From assembly GCA_947624485.1 (NCBI GenBank), contig CANQKM010000011.1, positions 26,673-90,672 of the forward strand: a stretch of DNA of 64,000 nucleotides, given 5' to 3'. Below the pieces are notes generated by a model. It did not search any database. It saw only the letters and a list, made by a program, of their open reading frames with translations, and was not told the origin of the DNA. Source of the DNA: an uncultured Clostridia bacterium (lineage in GTDB: Bacteria; Bacillota; Clostridia; UBA1381). Position 1 is the first letter of the stretch. Every line of letters begins with the position of its first letter. Below are positions 17,894 to 26,305 of this stretch, in pieces. The position numbers were made by a program, and so were the translations under genes.

Positions 17894-18649
17894 ATGCTGA
17901 ATTTGGTAACATGGGTGGCTGTGCTTGCAATGACCGCTGCCTGCGGCGTTACGGGCGGCACGAATACAGCTCCTGCCGAATCGGAGCTTAGCGGCAAAAC
18001 GATAGCGTTTGTCGGCGACAGTATATGCTACGGCACAAACTATCACGGCGGCTACGCAAAGCTTATCGGCGAGGACGAGGGTATGAGCGTCACAAACGCC
18101 GGACTGGGCGGCGCGACGGTAGCGCGCGGCGTGAAGTGGACGGCTGACAGCGACGGCGTGCGTCCGAATATCATTGATATGACAGAAGGTCTTGACGGTG
18201 AGTTTGACTATATAATCGCCGAGGGCGGCGTAAACGATTTCTGGAACCACGCGCCTTTGGGTGAGCTTACGGACGGCTTTGAGGGTGACTTTGACGACAC
18301 GACCTACGCGGGCGCGCTCGAAACGATATTTTCCGATATACGCGCGCTCCACCCCGAAAGCAAGGCGGGTTACGTAATAATACACGATCCGTTCACGTAT
18401 GACGCGGAAGAAGGCTTCGCGCCGTTTTACGAGATGACAAAGGCGGCGTGCGACAAGTGGGGCGTGCCGTATCTCGATCTGTACGCCGTAAACAACCGGA
18501 CCGTCGGCGTAAACGTGCGCGACGCGGAGCAAAAGAAAAAGTATTTCAGCGCGGGCGACAACCCCGACGGCGACGGCTGCCACCCGAACGAGGAGGGCTA
18601 CAGGCAGATTTACGTAGGGCCTATGACCGAATGGCTGAAAACGCTGTAG
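17894..18649 (+). CDS. SGNH/GDSL hydrolase, probable lipoprotein
   Basis: ATG 17894 is preferred over an ATG at 17879 because GGAGG lies 8 bases before it. The 251-residue product has a signal sequence ending in MTAAC-G, a plausible but non-ideal lipobox. The catalytic-domain blocks are IAFVGDSICYG (block I serine), GGVNDFW (block III) and DGCHPNEEGY (block V Asp/His). SGNH enzymes are esterases or deacylases of sugars or lipids; the substrate is unknown here. It lies between glmM and rsmG with a 19-base gap before it. Confidence 0.85.
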   Translation: MLNLVTWVAVLAMTAACGVTGGTNTAPAESELSGKTIAFVGDSICYGTNYHGGYAKLIGEDEGMSVTNAGLGGATVARGVKWTADSDGVRPNIIDMTEGLDGEFDYIIAEGGVNDFWNHAPLGELTDGFEGDFDDTTYAGALETIFSDIRALHPESKAGYVIIHDPFTYDAEEGFAPFYEMTKAACDKWGVPYLDLYAVNNRTVGVNVRDAEQKKKYFSAGDNPDGDGCHPNEEGYRQIYVGPMTEWLKTL

Positions 18650-18656
18650 GAGAAAC

Positions 18657-19385
18657 ATGAAAAATCTTATACAAAACGGAGCAAAGCAGCTTAATATACG
18701 GCTTGACGACAGACAGACGGAGCAGCTTGTGCGCTATGCTGAGATGCTCGTTGAGCGGAACGAAAAGGTAAATCTCACCGCGATAACTGACGGCGATGGC
18801 ATAGCGACAAAGCATTTCCTCGACAGCCTTACGGCGCTCTGCACGGGACACGTTAAGGGAAAAGTCATAGACGTCGGTACGGGCGCGGGCTTTCCGGGAC
18901 TTGTACTGAAAATCGCAAAGCCGGAGCTTAACGTAACGCTTCTCGACAGCCTTAACAAGCGGCTTGTATTCCTTAAAGACGTGTGCGATGAATTAAATAT
19001 CGAAGGCGCGGAGCTTGTTCACGCGCGCGCCGAGGACGGCGGACGAGACGGGAAGTACCGCGGCATGTTCGACACCGCAGTATCGCGCGCCGTTGCGAAT
19101 TTGACGGTACTGTCGGAGTGGTGCCTGCCGTTTGTAAAGCAGGGCGGTTACTTCCTCGCGCTAAAGGGACCGCTCGCCGACAAGGAGCTAAAGGACGCGC
19201 GCCGCGCGATAAAAATTCTCGGCGGCGAGGTAGAGGACGTGTACGGGGCGGACATACCGTTTACCGACCTCAGGCACAAGATAATCGTGATAAAAAAAGT
19301 AGGACAAACTCCCCTAAAATACCCGCGCAAAGCCGGTATTGCGACAAAAACTCCTATCGGAACTCCGTACAATTTATCGAAATAA
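18657..19385 (+). CDS. rsmG: 16S rRNA (guanine(527)-N(7))-methyltransferase RsmG
   Basis: The 242-residue SAM-dependent enzyme shows NLTAITD, KHFLDSLTAL, the SAM-binding VIDVGTGAGFPGLVLKIA, and ARAEDGG with AVSRAVANL. It modifies G527 of 16S rRNA. The family is about 215-240 residues, so this is complete. It is usually located near the replication origin beside noc/parB, as here. Seven bases separate it from the SGNH gene. Confidence 0.95.
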   Translation: MKNLIQNGAKQLNIRLDDRQTEQLVRYAEMLVERNEKVNLTAITDGDGIATKHFLDSLTALCTGHVKGKVIDVGTGAGFPGLVLKIAKPELNVTLLDSLNKRLVFLKDVCDELNIEGAELVHARAEDGGRDGKYRGMFDTAVSRAVANLTVLSEWCLPFVKQGGYFLALKGPLADKELKDARRAIKILGGEVEDVYGADIPFTDLRHKIIVIKKVGQTPLKYPRKAGIATKTPIGTPYNLSK

Positions 19386-19429
19386 AAAAATCATGTAAAA
19401 CGGTGTCAAAACGCGGCGCACGATAACGC

Positions 19430-19457
19430 TTGCGCGCGCGGAAAAAAGTGCTATAAT
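19430..19457 (+). promoter_or_regulatory. Putative promoter of a structured leader or small RNA
   Basis: TTGCGC (19430-19435) and TATAAT (19452-19457) are spaced by 16 bases. The predicted start point, around 19464, coincides with the first base of the stem described next. Confidence 0.45.
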
Positions 19458-19463
19458 AATAAC

Positions 19464-19543
19464 TGTAAGACAGACAAGTATCAAAAAGGTACATCACAAC
19501 AGGGTTTCCCCAAGGCCCTGTCTACCCCCAAAATTGTCTTACA
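19464..19543 (+). ncRNA. Candidate structured RNA upstream of parB
   Basis: TGTAAGACA (19464-19472) pairs perfectly with TGTCTTACA (19535-19543). It encloses an internal hairpin made of CAGGG and CCCTG arms with a purine/C-rich loop. There is no reading frame here, and a promoter sits directly upstream. It may be a cis-acting leader of the parB gene (start 19675) or an independent small RNA. I do not recognise it as a known riboswitch class. Confidence 0.35.
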
Positions 19544-19674
19544 CCTTCCACCACCGAGGGTAAATGGCGATAATGTATATACATCATGTGTTTTCATCAA
19601 TGGCGTACATTATCGCCGCTTACTCTTTTTATTTTGTGAATTGCACGGAAAATCTGCCGATAGGAGACACCGAC

Positions 19675-20487
19675 ATGATAAAATTACTCAAAAAACAAAC
19701 CGATCCCGACGCGCCGCGCGCGGAGCTTCTGCCGCTTGACGTTATCGCGCCGAACCCGAACCAGCCGAGAAGGTATTTTGAACAGTCGGCAATGGAGGAG
19801 CTTCGCGACTCGATACTCGAATACGGCGTGATACAGCCGATAACGGTGCGCCGCCTGCACGGAGAGTACGAGCTTGTGGCGGGCGAAAGACGCTTCCGCG
19901 CCGCGCAGATGGCTGGGCTTACGGAAATACCGGCTGTGGTAATTGACGCGGACAGCGACAAATCCGCGATTCTCGCGCTGTTGGAAAATCTGCAGCGTGA
20001 GGATCTGTCATTTTTCGAGGTCGCCGAGAGCTACAAAAGCCTTATACGCCGTCAGGGCATGACGGAGACGGAAATAGCCGAAAAGGTCGGAAAAAGCCGC
20101 TCGTCGGTCGCGAATAAGATACGCCTTTTGCGGCTTCCGCCGCTCGTAAAAAAGGTGATACGCGACTACGATTTAACGGAGCGTCACGCGCGCGCCCTTT
20201 TGCTGCTTCCCGACGAGGAAAAGCAGCTTGAAGCGGTAAAAACCGTGTGCCGCGATAATTTGAGCGTTGCGCAGACCGAGCGGCTTGTGCGCGACATGAA
20301 CGCCGCCGCACGCAAGCGCGCAATGCCGATAAACGAGCTGCGCGTCACAAAGGAAAACGACGTCAAGGTATTCCGCAACACCGTCACAAAGGCTGTCGAT
20401 ATGATGAAAAAGAGCGGTATCGACGCCGAGCTTGAAGAAAAAAATCACGACTGGGGTACGGAATACATAATAAAGGTTAAGAAATAA
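19675..20487 (+). CDS. ParB/Noc family chromosome-partition protein
   Basis: ATG 19675 (MIKLLKKQTDP) with AGGAGA upstream is preferred to a longer in-frame start at 19564, whose extra N-terminus is not ParB-like. The 270-residue protein has the ParB CTPase/nuclease-fold motifs NPNQPRRYF, LRDSILEYGVIQPI and ELVAGERRFRAAQMAG. A helix-turn-helix follows (MTETEIAEKVGKSRSSVANKIRLLRLP). It could be Noc (nucleoid occlusion) or Spo0J. It stands without a parA next to it, which suits Noc slightly better. Confidence 0.92.
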   Translation: MIKLLKKQTDPDAPRAELLPLDVIAPNPNQPRRYFEQSAMEELRDSILEYGVIQPITVRRLHGEYELVAGERRFRAAQMAGLTEIPAVVIDADSDKSAILALLENLQREDLSFFEVAESYKSLIRRQGMTETEIAEKVGKSRSSVANKIRLLRLPPLVKKVIRDYDLTERHARALLLLPDEEKQLEAVKTVCRDNLSVAQTERLVRDMNAAARKRAMPINELRVTKENDVKVFRNTVTKAVDMMKKSGIDAELEEKNHDWGTEYIIKVKK

Positions 20488-20509
20488 GGTGAAAAAGGTA
20501 AAAAAATGC

Positions 20510-20538
20510 TTGACAATGCTGACTAAAACCTATATAAT
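20510..20538 (+). promoter_or_regulatory. Strong promoter for rpmH-rnpA
   Basis: TTGACA (20510-20515) and TATAAT (20533-20538) are both perfect consensus hexamers, spaced by 17 bases, about 80 bases before the rpmH start. Confidence 0.85.
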
Positions 20539-20617
20539 AGATAAGGTGTCTTGAATTAAGGATAGTTTACTAAGCCCGTCAAACGGGGCGGGAGAAAGCA
20601 GAGGAGGTGCTTCAGGA

Positions 20618-20752
20618 ATGAAAATGACATATCAGCCGAAAAAGCGTCAGCGCTCAAAGGAACACGGCTTCAGAAAGAGAATGTCCACAAAGTCGGGAAG
20701 AAAGATTCTTGCGGGAAGAAGACTGAGAGGCAGAAAGAAGTTATCTGCATAA
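20618..20752 (+). CDS. rpmH: 50S ribosomal protein L34
   Basis: A 44-residue, very basic protein: [20 protein letters not shown], followed by the family motif [20 protein letters not shown], ending in KKLSA. This is the full length and sequence pattern of L34. GAGGAGG lies about 10 bases upstream. It is the first gene of the rpmH-rnpA-yidD-yidC-jag block typical of the chromosome-origin region of Firmicutes. Confidence 0.97.
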   Translation: MKMTYQPKKRQRSKEHGFRKRMSTKSGRKILAGRRLRGRKKLSA

Positions 20753-20821
20753 TATGGGACTTTGGCAGGAAGCATGAAGGGATTGTGCTTGCTGCTTTTT
20801 TTCTTAAAGGGTGCGAGAAAC

Positions 20822-21154
20822 ATGAAAAACACTCAAAGCTTAAAGCTCAACCGCGACTTTCGCCGCGCCTATAAGGGCGCGAGCCATGCGGGCGGTTACA
20901 CCGTGGTATACGCGAGAAAGAACCGCTGCGGCTTTAACCGTCTCGGACTTACCGTCAGCAAAACGGCGGGAAAGGCAGTCGTGCGCAACCGCTTAAAGCG
21001 GCTGATGCGCGAAAGCTACCGTTTAATGGAGGACGATATACGCGAGGGCTACGACATAATAATCGTGGCGCGCAACCGCGCGGTCGGAAAGACATTTGAG
21101 CAGATAAGAAGCGACGTCAGCTTTTCGCTGAACAAGCTTGAAATGAAGAAATGA
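20822..21154 (+). CDS. rnpA: Ribonuclease P protein component
   Basis: The start at ATG 20822 ([20 protein letters not shown]) gives 110 residues, the normal RnpA size. An upstream in-frame extension is hydrophobic and not family-like. The RNR-type motif is present as [16 protein letters not shown]. RnpA supports the catalytic RNA in 5' maturation of tRNA. It overlaps yidD by four bases. Confidence 0.95.
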   Translation: MKNTQSLKLNRDFRRAYKGASHAGGYTVVYARKNRCGFNRLGLTVSKTAGKAVVRNRLKRLMRESYRLMEDDIREGYDIIIVARNRAVGKTFEQIRSDVSFSLNKLEMKK

Positions 21155-21396
21155 AAAAGGTTTTAACAAAATCGATAGAATTTTACAGACACCACATATC
21201 ACCGTATAAGGGCGGGGCATGCTGCCGATTTTACCCGACCTGCTCACAATATGCACTCGAAGCAATCGAAATACACGGTGCGGCAAAGGGAACATACCTT
21301 GCCGTCAGGCGGCTTTTAAAGTGTCATCCGTTCCATGAGGGGGGATATGATCCCGTTCCCCCGAAAAAGGAAAAGGACGGCGGAAAGGAAAAATAG
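21151..21396 (+). CDS. yidD: Membrane protein insertion efficiency factor YidD
   Basis: The 81-residue protein shows the conserved YidD pattern: [36 protein letters not shown] and [17 protein letters not shown], with its cysteines. It assists YidC-dependent membrane protein insertion. The ATGA overlap with rnpA suggests translational coupling. Confidence 0.96.
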   Translation: MKKVLTKSIEFYRHHISPYKGGACCRFYPTCSQYALEAIEIHGAAKGTYLAVRRLLKCHPFHEGGYDPVPPKKEKDGGKEK

Positions 21397-21401
21397 CGTA
21401 T

Positions 21402-22388
21402 ATGTTTGAGTTTCTTATTACTCGGCCGATGGGCTTTATCATAAAGTTTATTTATGATTTCGCGCAGAATTACGGCGTAGCCATAATTTTGTTTACCATC
21501 GTAATAAAGATGATTTTGCTGCCGCTCAATGTAAAATCGCAGAAATCATTGCGCAAGCAGCAGAAAATTCAACCGTATATCATGGAGCTTCAGGAGAAAT
21601 ATAAAAACGACCAGCAGAAGCTCCAGCAGGAAATGATGAAGGTCTATAAGAACAACAACGTAAGCATGACGGGCGGCTGTCTGCCGATGCTTATACAGTT
21701 CCCGATACTCATAGGTCTTTATCAGGTTATCCAGAGACCGCTGCAGTACATGCTCGGCGTGGTATGGGACGGCGCGTACAACGAGATACTTCACCTGCGC
21801 GACGCGGCGGCGAATCTTGCCGCGAGCATCCCGGGAATTATGGGAAATTACGCGGGCGCTGAACCGTTAAACATTTGGAACCAAGGTCAGATATTCATAT
21901 CGAAATGGGCTGCCGCAGTGGGAACGCAGGGCTCGACGCTCGAAGGCGTTTCCGGCATGGCGCAGCACCCGTGGGTAGTAAATTTTGACTTTCTCGGTCT
22001 CGATTTGTCAACGGTACCCGGAGACGCGTTCAATCACGCGATTTCAAGCGGCGCGTGGATGGGACTTATAATCTTCATAATCCCGCTGCTTGCCGTTGTA
22101 TCGTCCATAGTGTCGATGAAAATCTCGCAGATGCAGGCGGGACAGAACAACAGCGCAAACAACCAGGCAAACCAGATGAACAAGACGATGAATCTCATCA
22201 TGCCCATAATGACCGGCTTTTTTACGATAATCCTGCCGGCAGGTCTCGGACTTTACTGGATAATAAGCTCTGTTGTGCAGATAGTACAGCAGCTTGCGGT
22301 TAATTTTTATTTAGAAAAGAAAGGGGAGGACATAGTTGTCACCATTCCTGAGAAAAAACAGCTCCACGGAAAAAAGCGCAAGAAATAA
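21402..22388 (+). CDS. yidC: Membrane protein insertase YidC/OxaA
   Basis: The 328-residue protein has the Oxa1 fold: an N-terminal membrane segment near residues 20-45 (YGVAIILFTIVIKMILLPL) and a cytoplasmic coiled-coil hairpin rich in Q and K (residues 48-85). Segments around 95-115, 215-240 and 270-300 follow (GLGLYWIISSVVQI). It inserts membrane proteins alone or with SecYEG. Its 3' end overlaps the jag gene by 53 bases. Confidence 0.95.
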   Translation: MFEFLITRPMGFIIKFIYDFAQNYGVAIILFTIVIKMILLPLNVKSQKSLRKQQKIQPYIMELQEKYKNDQQKLQQEMMKVYKNNNVSMTGGCLPMLIQFPILIGLYQVIQRPLQYMLGVVWDGAYNEILHLRDAAANLAASIPGIMGNYAGAEPLNIWNQGQIFISKWAAAVGTQGSTLEGVSGMAQHPWVVNFDFLGLDLSTVPGDAFNHAISSGAWMGLIIFIIPLLAVVSSIVSMKISQMQAGQNNSANNQANQMNKTMNLIMPIMTGFFTIILPAGLGLYWIISSVVQIVQQLAVNFYLEKKGEDIVVTIPEKKQLHGKKRKK

Positions 22389-23334
22389 GGAGGAAGCGAT
22401 AGAACTCGCTCTTACCGAACTTGGCGTATCACGTGAGGACGCTGAAATAGAAATTTTGGACGAAGGCTCGAAGGGCTTTCTCGGAATAGGCGCGAGAGAC
22501 GCCCGCGTAAAGGTCACCGTTAAGGGCGCGGCTGAGGAAGCTGCCGCTGATGATTACGAGGAAGCGGCTCCCGCGGCGGTAAAGAATGAAGTAAAAAGAG
22601 AAGCCGTAAGAGAGACAAAGAGAGAGCCGAAGAGGAACAAGCCGACGCGCGAGTCGCTTGGTTCTCCCGATATGGACGCGAAAAAGTTTCTGGAGGACAT
22701 TTTCGCGGCTATGAAGCTCGACGTTAAGGTAGACGCGGACTTCGACGGTGAGACGGTGGACATTAAGCTTACGGGCAATAACATGGGTATCGTAATAGGC
22801 AAGCGCGGCGACACGCTCGACAGCATCCAGTACCTCACCTCGCTCGTCGTAAACCAGCGCAGCGAGGAGTATATCAAGGTTTCGATAGATACCGAAAACT
22901 ACCGCGAAAAGCGCACAGACGCGCTTCTGGCGCTGTCAAACCGCCTTGCGGCAAAGGTTGCGCGCACGGGCAAGAAGTTCACGTTAGAGCCGATGAACCC
23001 GTACGAGAGACGCGTTATCCACGCCAATCTGCAGGACAATCCCGACGTAACGACGTTCTCAGTCGGTCAGGAGCCGTACAGAAAGGTTGTTATCGCGCCG
23101 AAGAACTCAAAGCCGTACAAGAAGGACGGCTACAAAAAGAGAGGAAACAGACGCAGACCGCAGCATCACGATAAGCCGGTTGCGGAAAAGACGGGCGAAA
23201 GCTACATCACAACGTACGACAAGCCTGCCGAACACCTCACCTATAAGGCTGACTTCAAGCCGCCCGCTCATAAGGCTGAATTTAAAAATATCGACGAATA
23301 TTTCGAGGCTCACAGCGGCGACGATACAATTTAA
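22336..23334 (+). CDS. khpB: RNA-binding protein Jag/KhpB
   Basis: The best start is TTG 22336, 6 bases after AAGGGGAGG and inside the end of yidC. It gives a Jag N-domain (EEAIELALTELGVSREDAEIEIL, GFLGIGARDARVKV), a charged linker, a KH domain (GNNMGIVIGKRGDTLDSIQYL) and an R3H domain (FTLEPMNPYERRVIHANLQ). A basic low-complexity tail runs from about residue 265. At 332 residues it is longer than many homologues because of that tail. It acts with KhpA as a global RNA chaperone affecting division. Confidence 0.92.
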   Translation: MSPFLRKNSSTEKSARNKEEAIELALTELGVSREDAEIEILDEGSKGFLGIGARDARVKVTVKGAAEEAAADDYEEAAPAAVKNEVKREAVRETKREPKRNKPTRESLGSPDMDAKKFLEDIFAAMKLDVKVDADFDGETVDIKLTGNNMGIVIGKRGDTLDSIQYLTSLVVNQRSEEYIKVSIDTENYREKRTDALLALSNRLAAKVARTGKKFTLEPMNPYERRVIHANLQDNPDVTTFSVGQEPYRKVVIAPKNSKPYKKDGYKKRGNRRRPQHHDKPVAEKTGESYITTYDKPAEHLTYKADFKPPAHKAEFKNIDEYFEAHSGDDTI

Positions 23335-23395
23335 AAAACAAAAAAAATATCCGCCCATGCAAGTGTGATATAAGACATCGTGAAACATGGTACTC

Positions 23396-23435
23396 AAAAA
23401 GCAAAAAGATGATTTTCTTCATCTTTTTGCTTTTT
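23396..23435. terminator. Bidirectional terminator between jag and the HTH gene
   Basis: A perfect 17-bp stem (arms 23396-23412 and 23419-23435, AAAAAGCAAAAAGATGA and its complement) encloses a six-base loop. Runs of A and T at the ends let it work in both directions. Confidence 0.9.
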
Positions 23436-23497
23436 ATCATTCCATAATACATTGGATACATTTTTGTTGTTTGGCTAAAACATATATGACTATATGA

Positions 23498-23731
23498 TTA
23501 ATTTTCAAAATATAAAAATTTATAGGCAGGTATATCAAGTGCCCGTGCAATTTTAAATAAAGTATCTAATGAAATAGCTTTGTAAATGTTGGGAGCTTCA
23601 ATTTGTCCTATAAAAGAAACACCGCAATTTAATTTTTCCGCAAGTTGCTCTTGCGTCAGAGAGTTCAATTTTCTATAATAAGCTATTTTCAATCCTATTT
23701 TTATATAATCATCTTTAAAATCTTTATTCAT
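23498..23731 (-). CDS. XRE-family HTH regulator
   Basis: The 77-residue protein starts best at 23731 (MNKDFKDDYIKIGLKIAYYR) after GGTGAT. It consists almost entirely of a Cro/CI helix-turn-helix (LNSLTQEQLAEKLNCGVSFIGQIEAP, then ISLDTLFKIARALDI). It is divergent from the stalk-domain gene, and an inverted repeat lies between them. The region is clearly AT-richer than its surroundings, suggesting acquisition. Confidence 0.85.
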   Translation of the reverse strand: MNKDFKDDYIKIGLKIAYYRKLNSLTQEQLAEKLNCGVSFIGQIEAPNIYKAISLDTLFKIARALDIPAYKFLYFEN

Positions 23732-23747
23732 TTTATCACCCAATATA

Positions 23748-23787
23748 ATTCTATCGTATTGACAATAGAATATAAATATGATATTAT
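23748..23787 (+). promoter_or_regulatory. Promoter with overlapping inverted repeat, stalk-domain gene
   Basis: TTGACA (23759-23764) and TATTAT (23782-23787) are 17 bases apart. ATTCTAT (23748-23754) and ATAGAAT (23765-23771) are inverted copies bracketing the -35 box, a likely operator for the divergent HTH protein. Confidence 0.5.
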
Positions 23788-23840
23788 TAGTATAATTATT
23801 ACCATATGGATAATAAATATATCAAAAGGAGAGATTAAAA

Positions 23841-24386
23841 ATGAAAGAAAGAGTACAAGGATTAATTACGGGAATTGTAACGGGAATTATTATTACGGGT
23901 TCAATAGGTGTATTAGCCGCCCAATATACCGCTACAGAAAACACATTTCCTGTAAAGGTAAATGGACAGGAAACAACAATGGAAGGATATAATATTAATG
24001 GTAGTACATATTTTAAGTTGAGAGATATCGGCGACCGCATGGGATTTAATGTTGATTTTCAAGATAATACAATATATGTTGGTGATGTTCCTAAATCCGG
24101 CGATATAAAATTTTATTCTGAAAAACCATGGTGTCCCGATTTTGGGGCGTTTACGGGCGCGGCGCTGCTTGATACCCAAACATCTGACAGATTTACGGCA
24201 TATACATACAGTATGTATTTTGACGGAAAAATATCCGATTATTATGATTTGATATTGGAATATACGGATTTGAGCTTAAATCCAGCTTCTACGGGTGATT
24301 TTATAATGTTTGAGAATTTAGAAACAGGTCATACCATATCGTGTATGTTAAATAAAGATGGTACGATAAAAATTATAGTAGAATAA
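23841..24386 (+). CDS. Stalk-domain (copper amine oxidase N-like) protein
   Basis: The 181-residue product has an N-terminal membrane or signal segment (residues 8-27) and a stalk domain (about 30-90) with FPVKVNGQETTMEGYNINGSTYFK and LRDIGDRMGFNVDF. Its C-terminal part I do not recognise. The stalk domain closely resembles that of the gene at 9254-9997, but the C-terminal domain found there is absent. It is likely a surface or extracytoplasmic protein. The gene is AT-rich and paired with a divergent HTH gene. Confidence 0.8.
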   Translation: MKERVQGLITGIVTGIIITGSIGVLAAQYTATENTFPVKVNGQETTMEGYNINGSTYFKLRDIGDRMGFNVDFQDNTIYVGDVPKSGDIKFYSEKPWCPDFGAFTGAALLDTQTSDRFTAYTYSMYFDGKISDYYDLILEYTDLSLNPASTGDFIMFENLETGHTISCMLNKDGTIKIIVE

Positions 24387-24440
24387 TAAGATTAAAACAA
24401 ACTTGTTGCATAAACAATACATTGTTTGGGTTGAAAATCC

Positions 24441-24471
24441 GTAGGGGCGACTTTTACAGTCGCCCCTTTAC
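24441..24471. repeat. Palindromic repeat related to the 14.4-kb cluster
   Basis: GGGGCGACT and AGTCGCCCC form a 9-bp stem with a short loop, flanked by GTA and TAC. The core GTAGGGGCGAC is shared with the units at 14394-14491. The rest of the 24387-24583 gap shows no gene. Confidence 0.7.
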
Positions 24472-24583
24472 GTGAATTTTAATGTCGGACGAGCGCGAGG
24501 GACTTTGTAAACCTATGACAACGTTCTTCTAAACTCAACAGCCCACTTTGCCACCCCACCTCACGCCGCCAGTAATTTTTATA

Positions 24584-25093
24584 TCAGCAAACATTTGTTT
24601 TACTGTAACTCGGCGCGTTTGCCTTTAGAATCAGCGCCAGCCTGTCCGCGCCGTTGTCGGACACCTCGCTTTTAATGACTATGCTAACGCTGTCCTCAGC
24701 GTGAAAGATGAAAATGTACTTTTTACCTTCCACGACCTCCTGCAGGTCCGCGTACCTGTAATCCGTTTCCTCACCGTTCGTCTTTTCGATAACGTGAGTG
24801 TCGAAAAAGCGGAAGCGCGTCGTCTGCCGCGACTTGCCCGCGCGCTTGCTCGGGCGGCGGTACGCCAGTCTCGGATAAATAAACATCACGATTGCGATCC
24901 ACAGCGCGATAAGTATCCACACCATGCCGAACTTCATAACGTAAAAGTACGCCGTGAGCGCGAACGCCGCTGCCGCGATGCATGTTGATATAATATTGAA
25001 GGTGCGGTAGTGCTTTTTGAAGTAAAATTTGTAAAAATCCTTGTAGATCTGCGGATTCATTTCCGTCACGGCTTTGTACAATGCCTTTTCCAT
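24584..25093 (-). CDS. YcxB-like membrane protein
   Basis: The 169 residues show an amphipathic start, two membrane segments at about residues 33-53 and 57-75, and a soluble C-terminal domain. That domain contains HVIEKTNGEETDYRYADLQEVVEGKKYIF-like features (visible as FFDTHVIEK and YADLQEVVE), the pattern of the YcxB family. The function of the family is unknown. It follows, on the same strand, a second small membrane protein gene and hisF. Confidence 0.7.
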   Translation of the reverse strand: MEKALYKAVTEMNPQIYKDFYKFYFKKHYRTFNIISTCIAAAAFALTAYFYVMKFGMVWILIALWIAIVMFIYPRLAYRRPSKRAGKSRQTTRFRFFDTHVIEKTNGEETDYRYADLQEVVEGKKYIFIFHAEDSVSIVIKSEVSDNGADRLALILKANAPSYSKTNVC

Positions 25094-25106
25094 AACGCGC
25101 GCCCCC

Positions 25107-25541
25107 TTAATCCATTTTAAACACGCGCTTTATATACGCGCCTATGAGTATGCCGATAAACGAGAAAAGCACATACACAAGCCCGAACGCGAACAGCATA
25201 TGCAGCGCCTGGCTCGGCATATACTCAACGTAGAACACGATCGAAAGAATCGCTATCACGCTTATAAAGAACGGAAGCTTCAGATTAAAGCCCTTCTTTA
25301 TGCCGTACAGGAACGCTATAACCGCGAGCAGAGAGCTGTTGAAATAAATCGCGAACTGCGTGTAAAGGCTCATAAGGTTCTGCTTCATGGCGAACGTAAG
25401 TCCGACAAACACGAGCGGAACGATATGGAATATAATCAGCGTCGCCAGGATGTACGCCTTTGAATCGTACGTGTTGAACTCGGCGCGCGGCAGCGGCTCC
25501 TTGCGAGCCGGAAGCGTCTTTCTTCTGTTTTTCTTGCTCAT
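25107..25541 (-). CDS. Small membrane protein of unknown function
   Basis: The 144-residue protein has a basic N-terminus ([14 protein letters not shown]) and four hydrophobic segments at about 29-49, 62-82, 89-105 and 113-135. I do not recognise the family. Its start overlaps the hisF stop by four bases (ATGA), which suggests co-translation with hisF and a possible role linked to the YcxB-like neighbour rather than to histidine synthesis. Confidence 0.75.
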   Translation of the reverse strand: MSKKNRRKTLPARKEPLPRAEFNTYDSKAYILATLIIFHIVPLVFVGLTFAMKQNLMSLYTQFAIYFNSSLLAVIAFLYGIKKGFNLKLPFFISVIAILSIVFYVEYMPSQALHMLFAFGLVYVLFSFIGILIGAYIKRVFKMD

Positions 25542-26296
25542 AATCTCACACTCTCCCCGTTATCCCTTAAATATTTTTTTAAATCCGATATTTCAATCTC
25601 GCGGAAGTGGAACAAACTCGCCGCCAGAACCGCGTCCGCCCTGCCGTCGCGCAGCGCGTCGAGGAAATGCTCCATAGTCCCCGCACCGCCCGACGCTATG
25701 ACGGGAATTTTCGCGTTTTCGCTCACGGCTCGCGTAAGCTCCACGTCGTAACCCGCCTTCGTGCCGTCGCAGTCCATGCTTGTCAGAAGTATCTCGCCCG
25801 CGCCAAGCTCCTCCGCGCGCTTCGCCCACCAAAGAGCGTCTATGCCGGTGTTTACGCGTCCGCCGTTGAGGTACGCGTCCCAGCCGCCTTTACCGTTCCT
25901 TTTCGCGTCGATCGCGCACACGACGCACTGACTGCCGAACCGCTCCGCCGCCTCGCTTATAAGCTCGGGACGCTTAAGCGCCGAGCTGTTTACCGATACC
26001 TTATCCGCTCCGGCGTTGAGTATTTTGCGGAAATCCTCGACCGTCCGTATACCGCCGCCGACGGTGAACGGTATAAACACCTCGCGCGCCACCGCGCGAA
26101 CCATATCCTCAACCGTGTCCCTCGCGTCGGACGACGCCGTTATATCGAGGAACACAAGCTCGTCCGCTCCGGCTTTGTTATACACCTTTGCGCACTCCAC
26201 AGGATCGCCCGCGTCAGTCAGATTTACGAAATTAACTCCCTTTACCACCCTGCCGTTCTTTACGTCGAGGCAGGGAATTATTCTTTTAGCGTACAT
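25538..26296 (-). CDS. hisF: Imidazole glycerol phosphate synthase, cyclase subunit HisF
   Basis: The 252-residue TIM barrel has [15 protein letters not shown] with the catalytic aspartate near residue 11, [25 protein letters not shown] with the second catalytic aspartate, and [15 protein letters not shown]. With HisH it converts PRFAR to imidazole glycerol phosphate and AICAR. hisH lies 9 bases upstream. No other his genes are in the window, so the two subunits are detached from the rest of the pathway. Confidence 0.97.
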   Translation of the reverse strand: MYAKRIIPCLDVKNGRVVKGVNFVNLTDAGDPVECAKVYNKAGADELVFLDITASSDARDTVEDMVRAVAREVFIPFTVGGGIRTVEDFRKILNAGADKVSVNSSALKRPELISEAAERFGSQCVVCAIDAKRNGKGGWDAYLNGGRVNTGIDALWWAKRAEELGAGEILLTSMDCDGTKAGYDVELTRAVSENAKIPVIASGGAGTMEHFLDALRDGRADAVLAASLFHFREIEISDLKKYLRDNGESVRL

Positions 26297-26305
26297 ATTT
26301 ACTCC

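Noticed and set aside
17756..18658. 300-codon open frame antisense to the SGNH lipoprotein gene
   Set aside because: A shadow frame; the plus-strand gene has a clear catalytic triad and ribosome-binding site.
19564..19674. N-terminal extension of ParB from an upstream in-frame ATG
   Set aside because: The extension is hydrophobic and unlike ParB, while ATG 19675 has a proper ribosome-binding site.
19386..20617. Replication origin near rsmG-parB-rpmH
   Set aside because: The gene order is origin-proximal in many Firmicutes, but I saw no cluster of DnaA boxes (TTATCCACA-like) and no dnaA gene here.
20762..20821. Longer RnpA starting upstream of 20822
   Set aside because: It would add a hydrophobic leader not found in the family, and the size from 20822 is the standard one.
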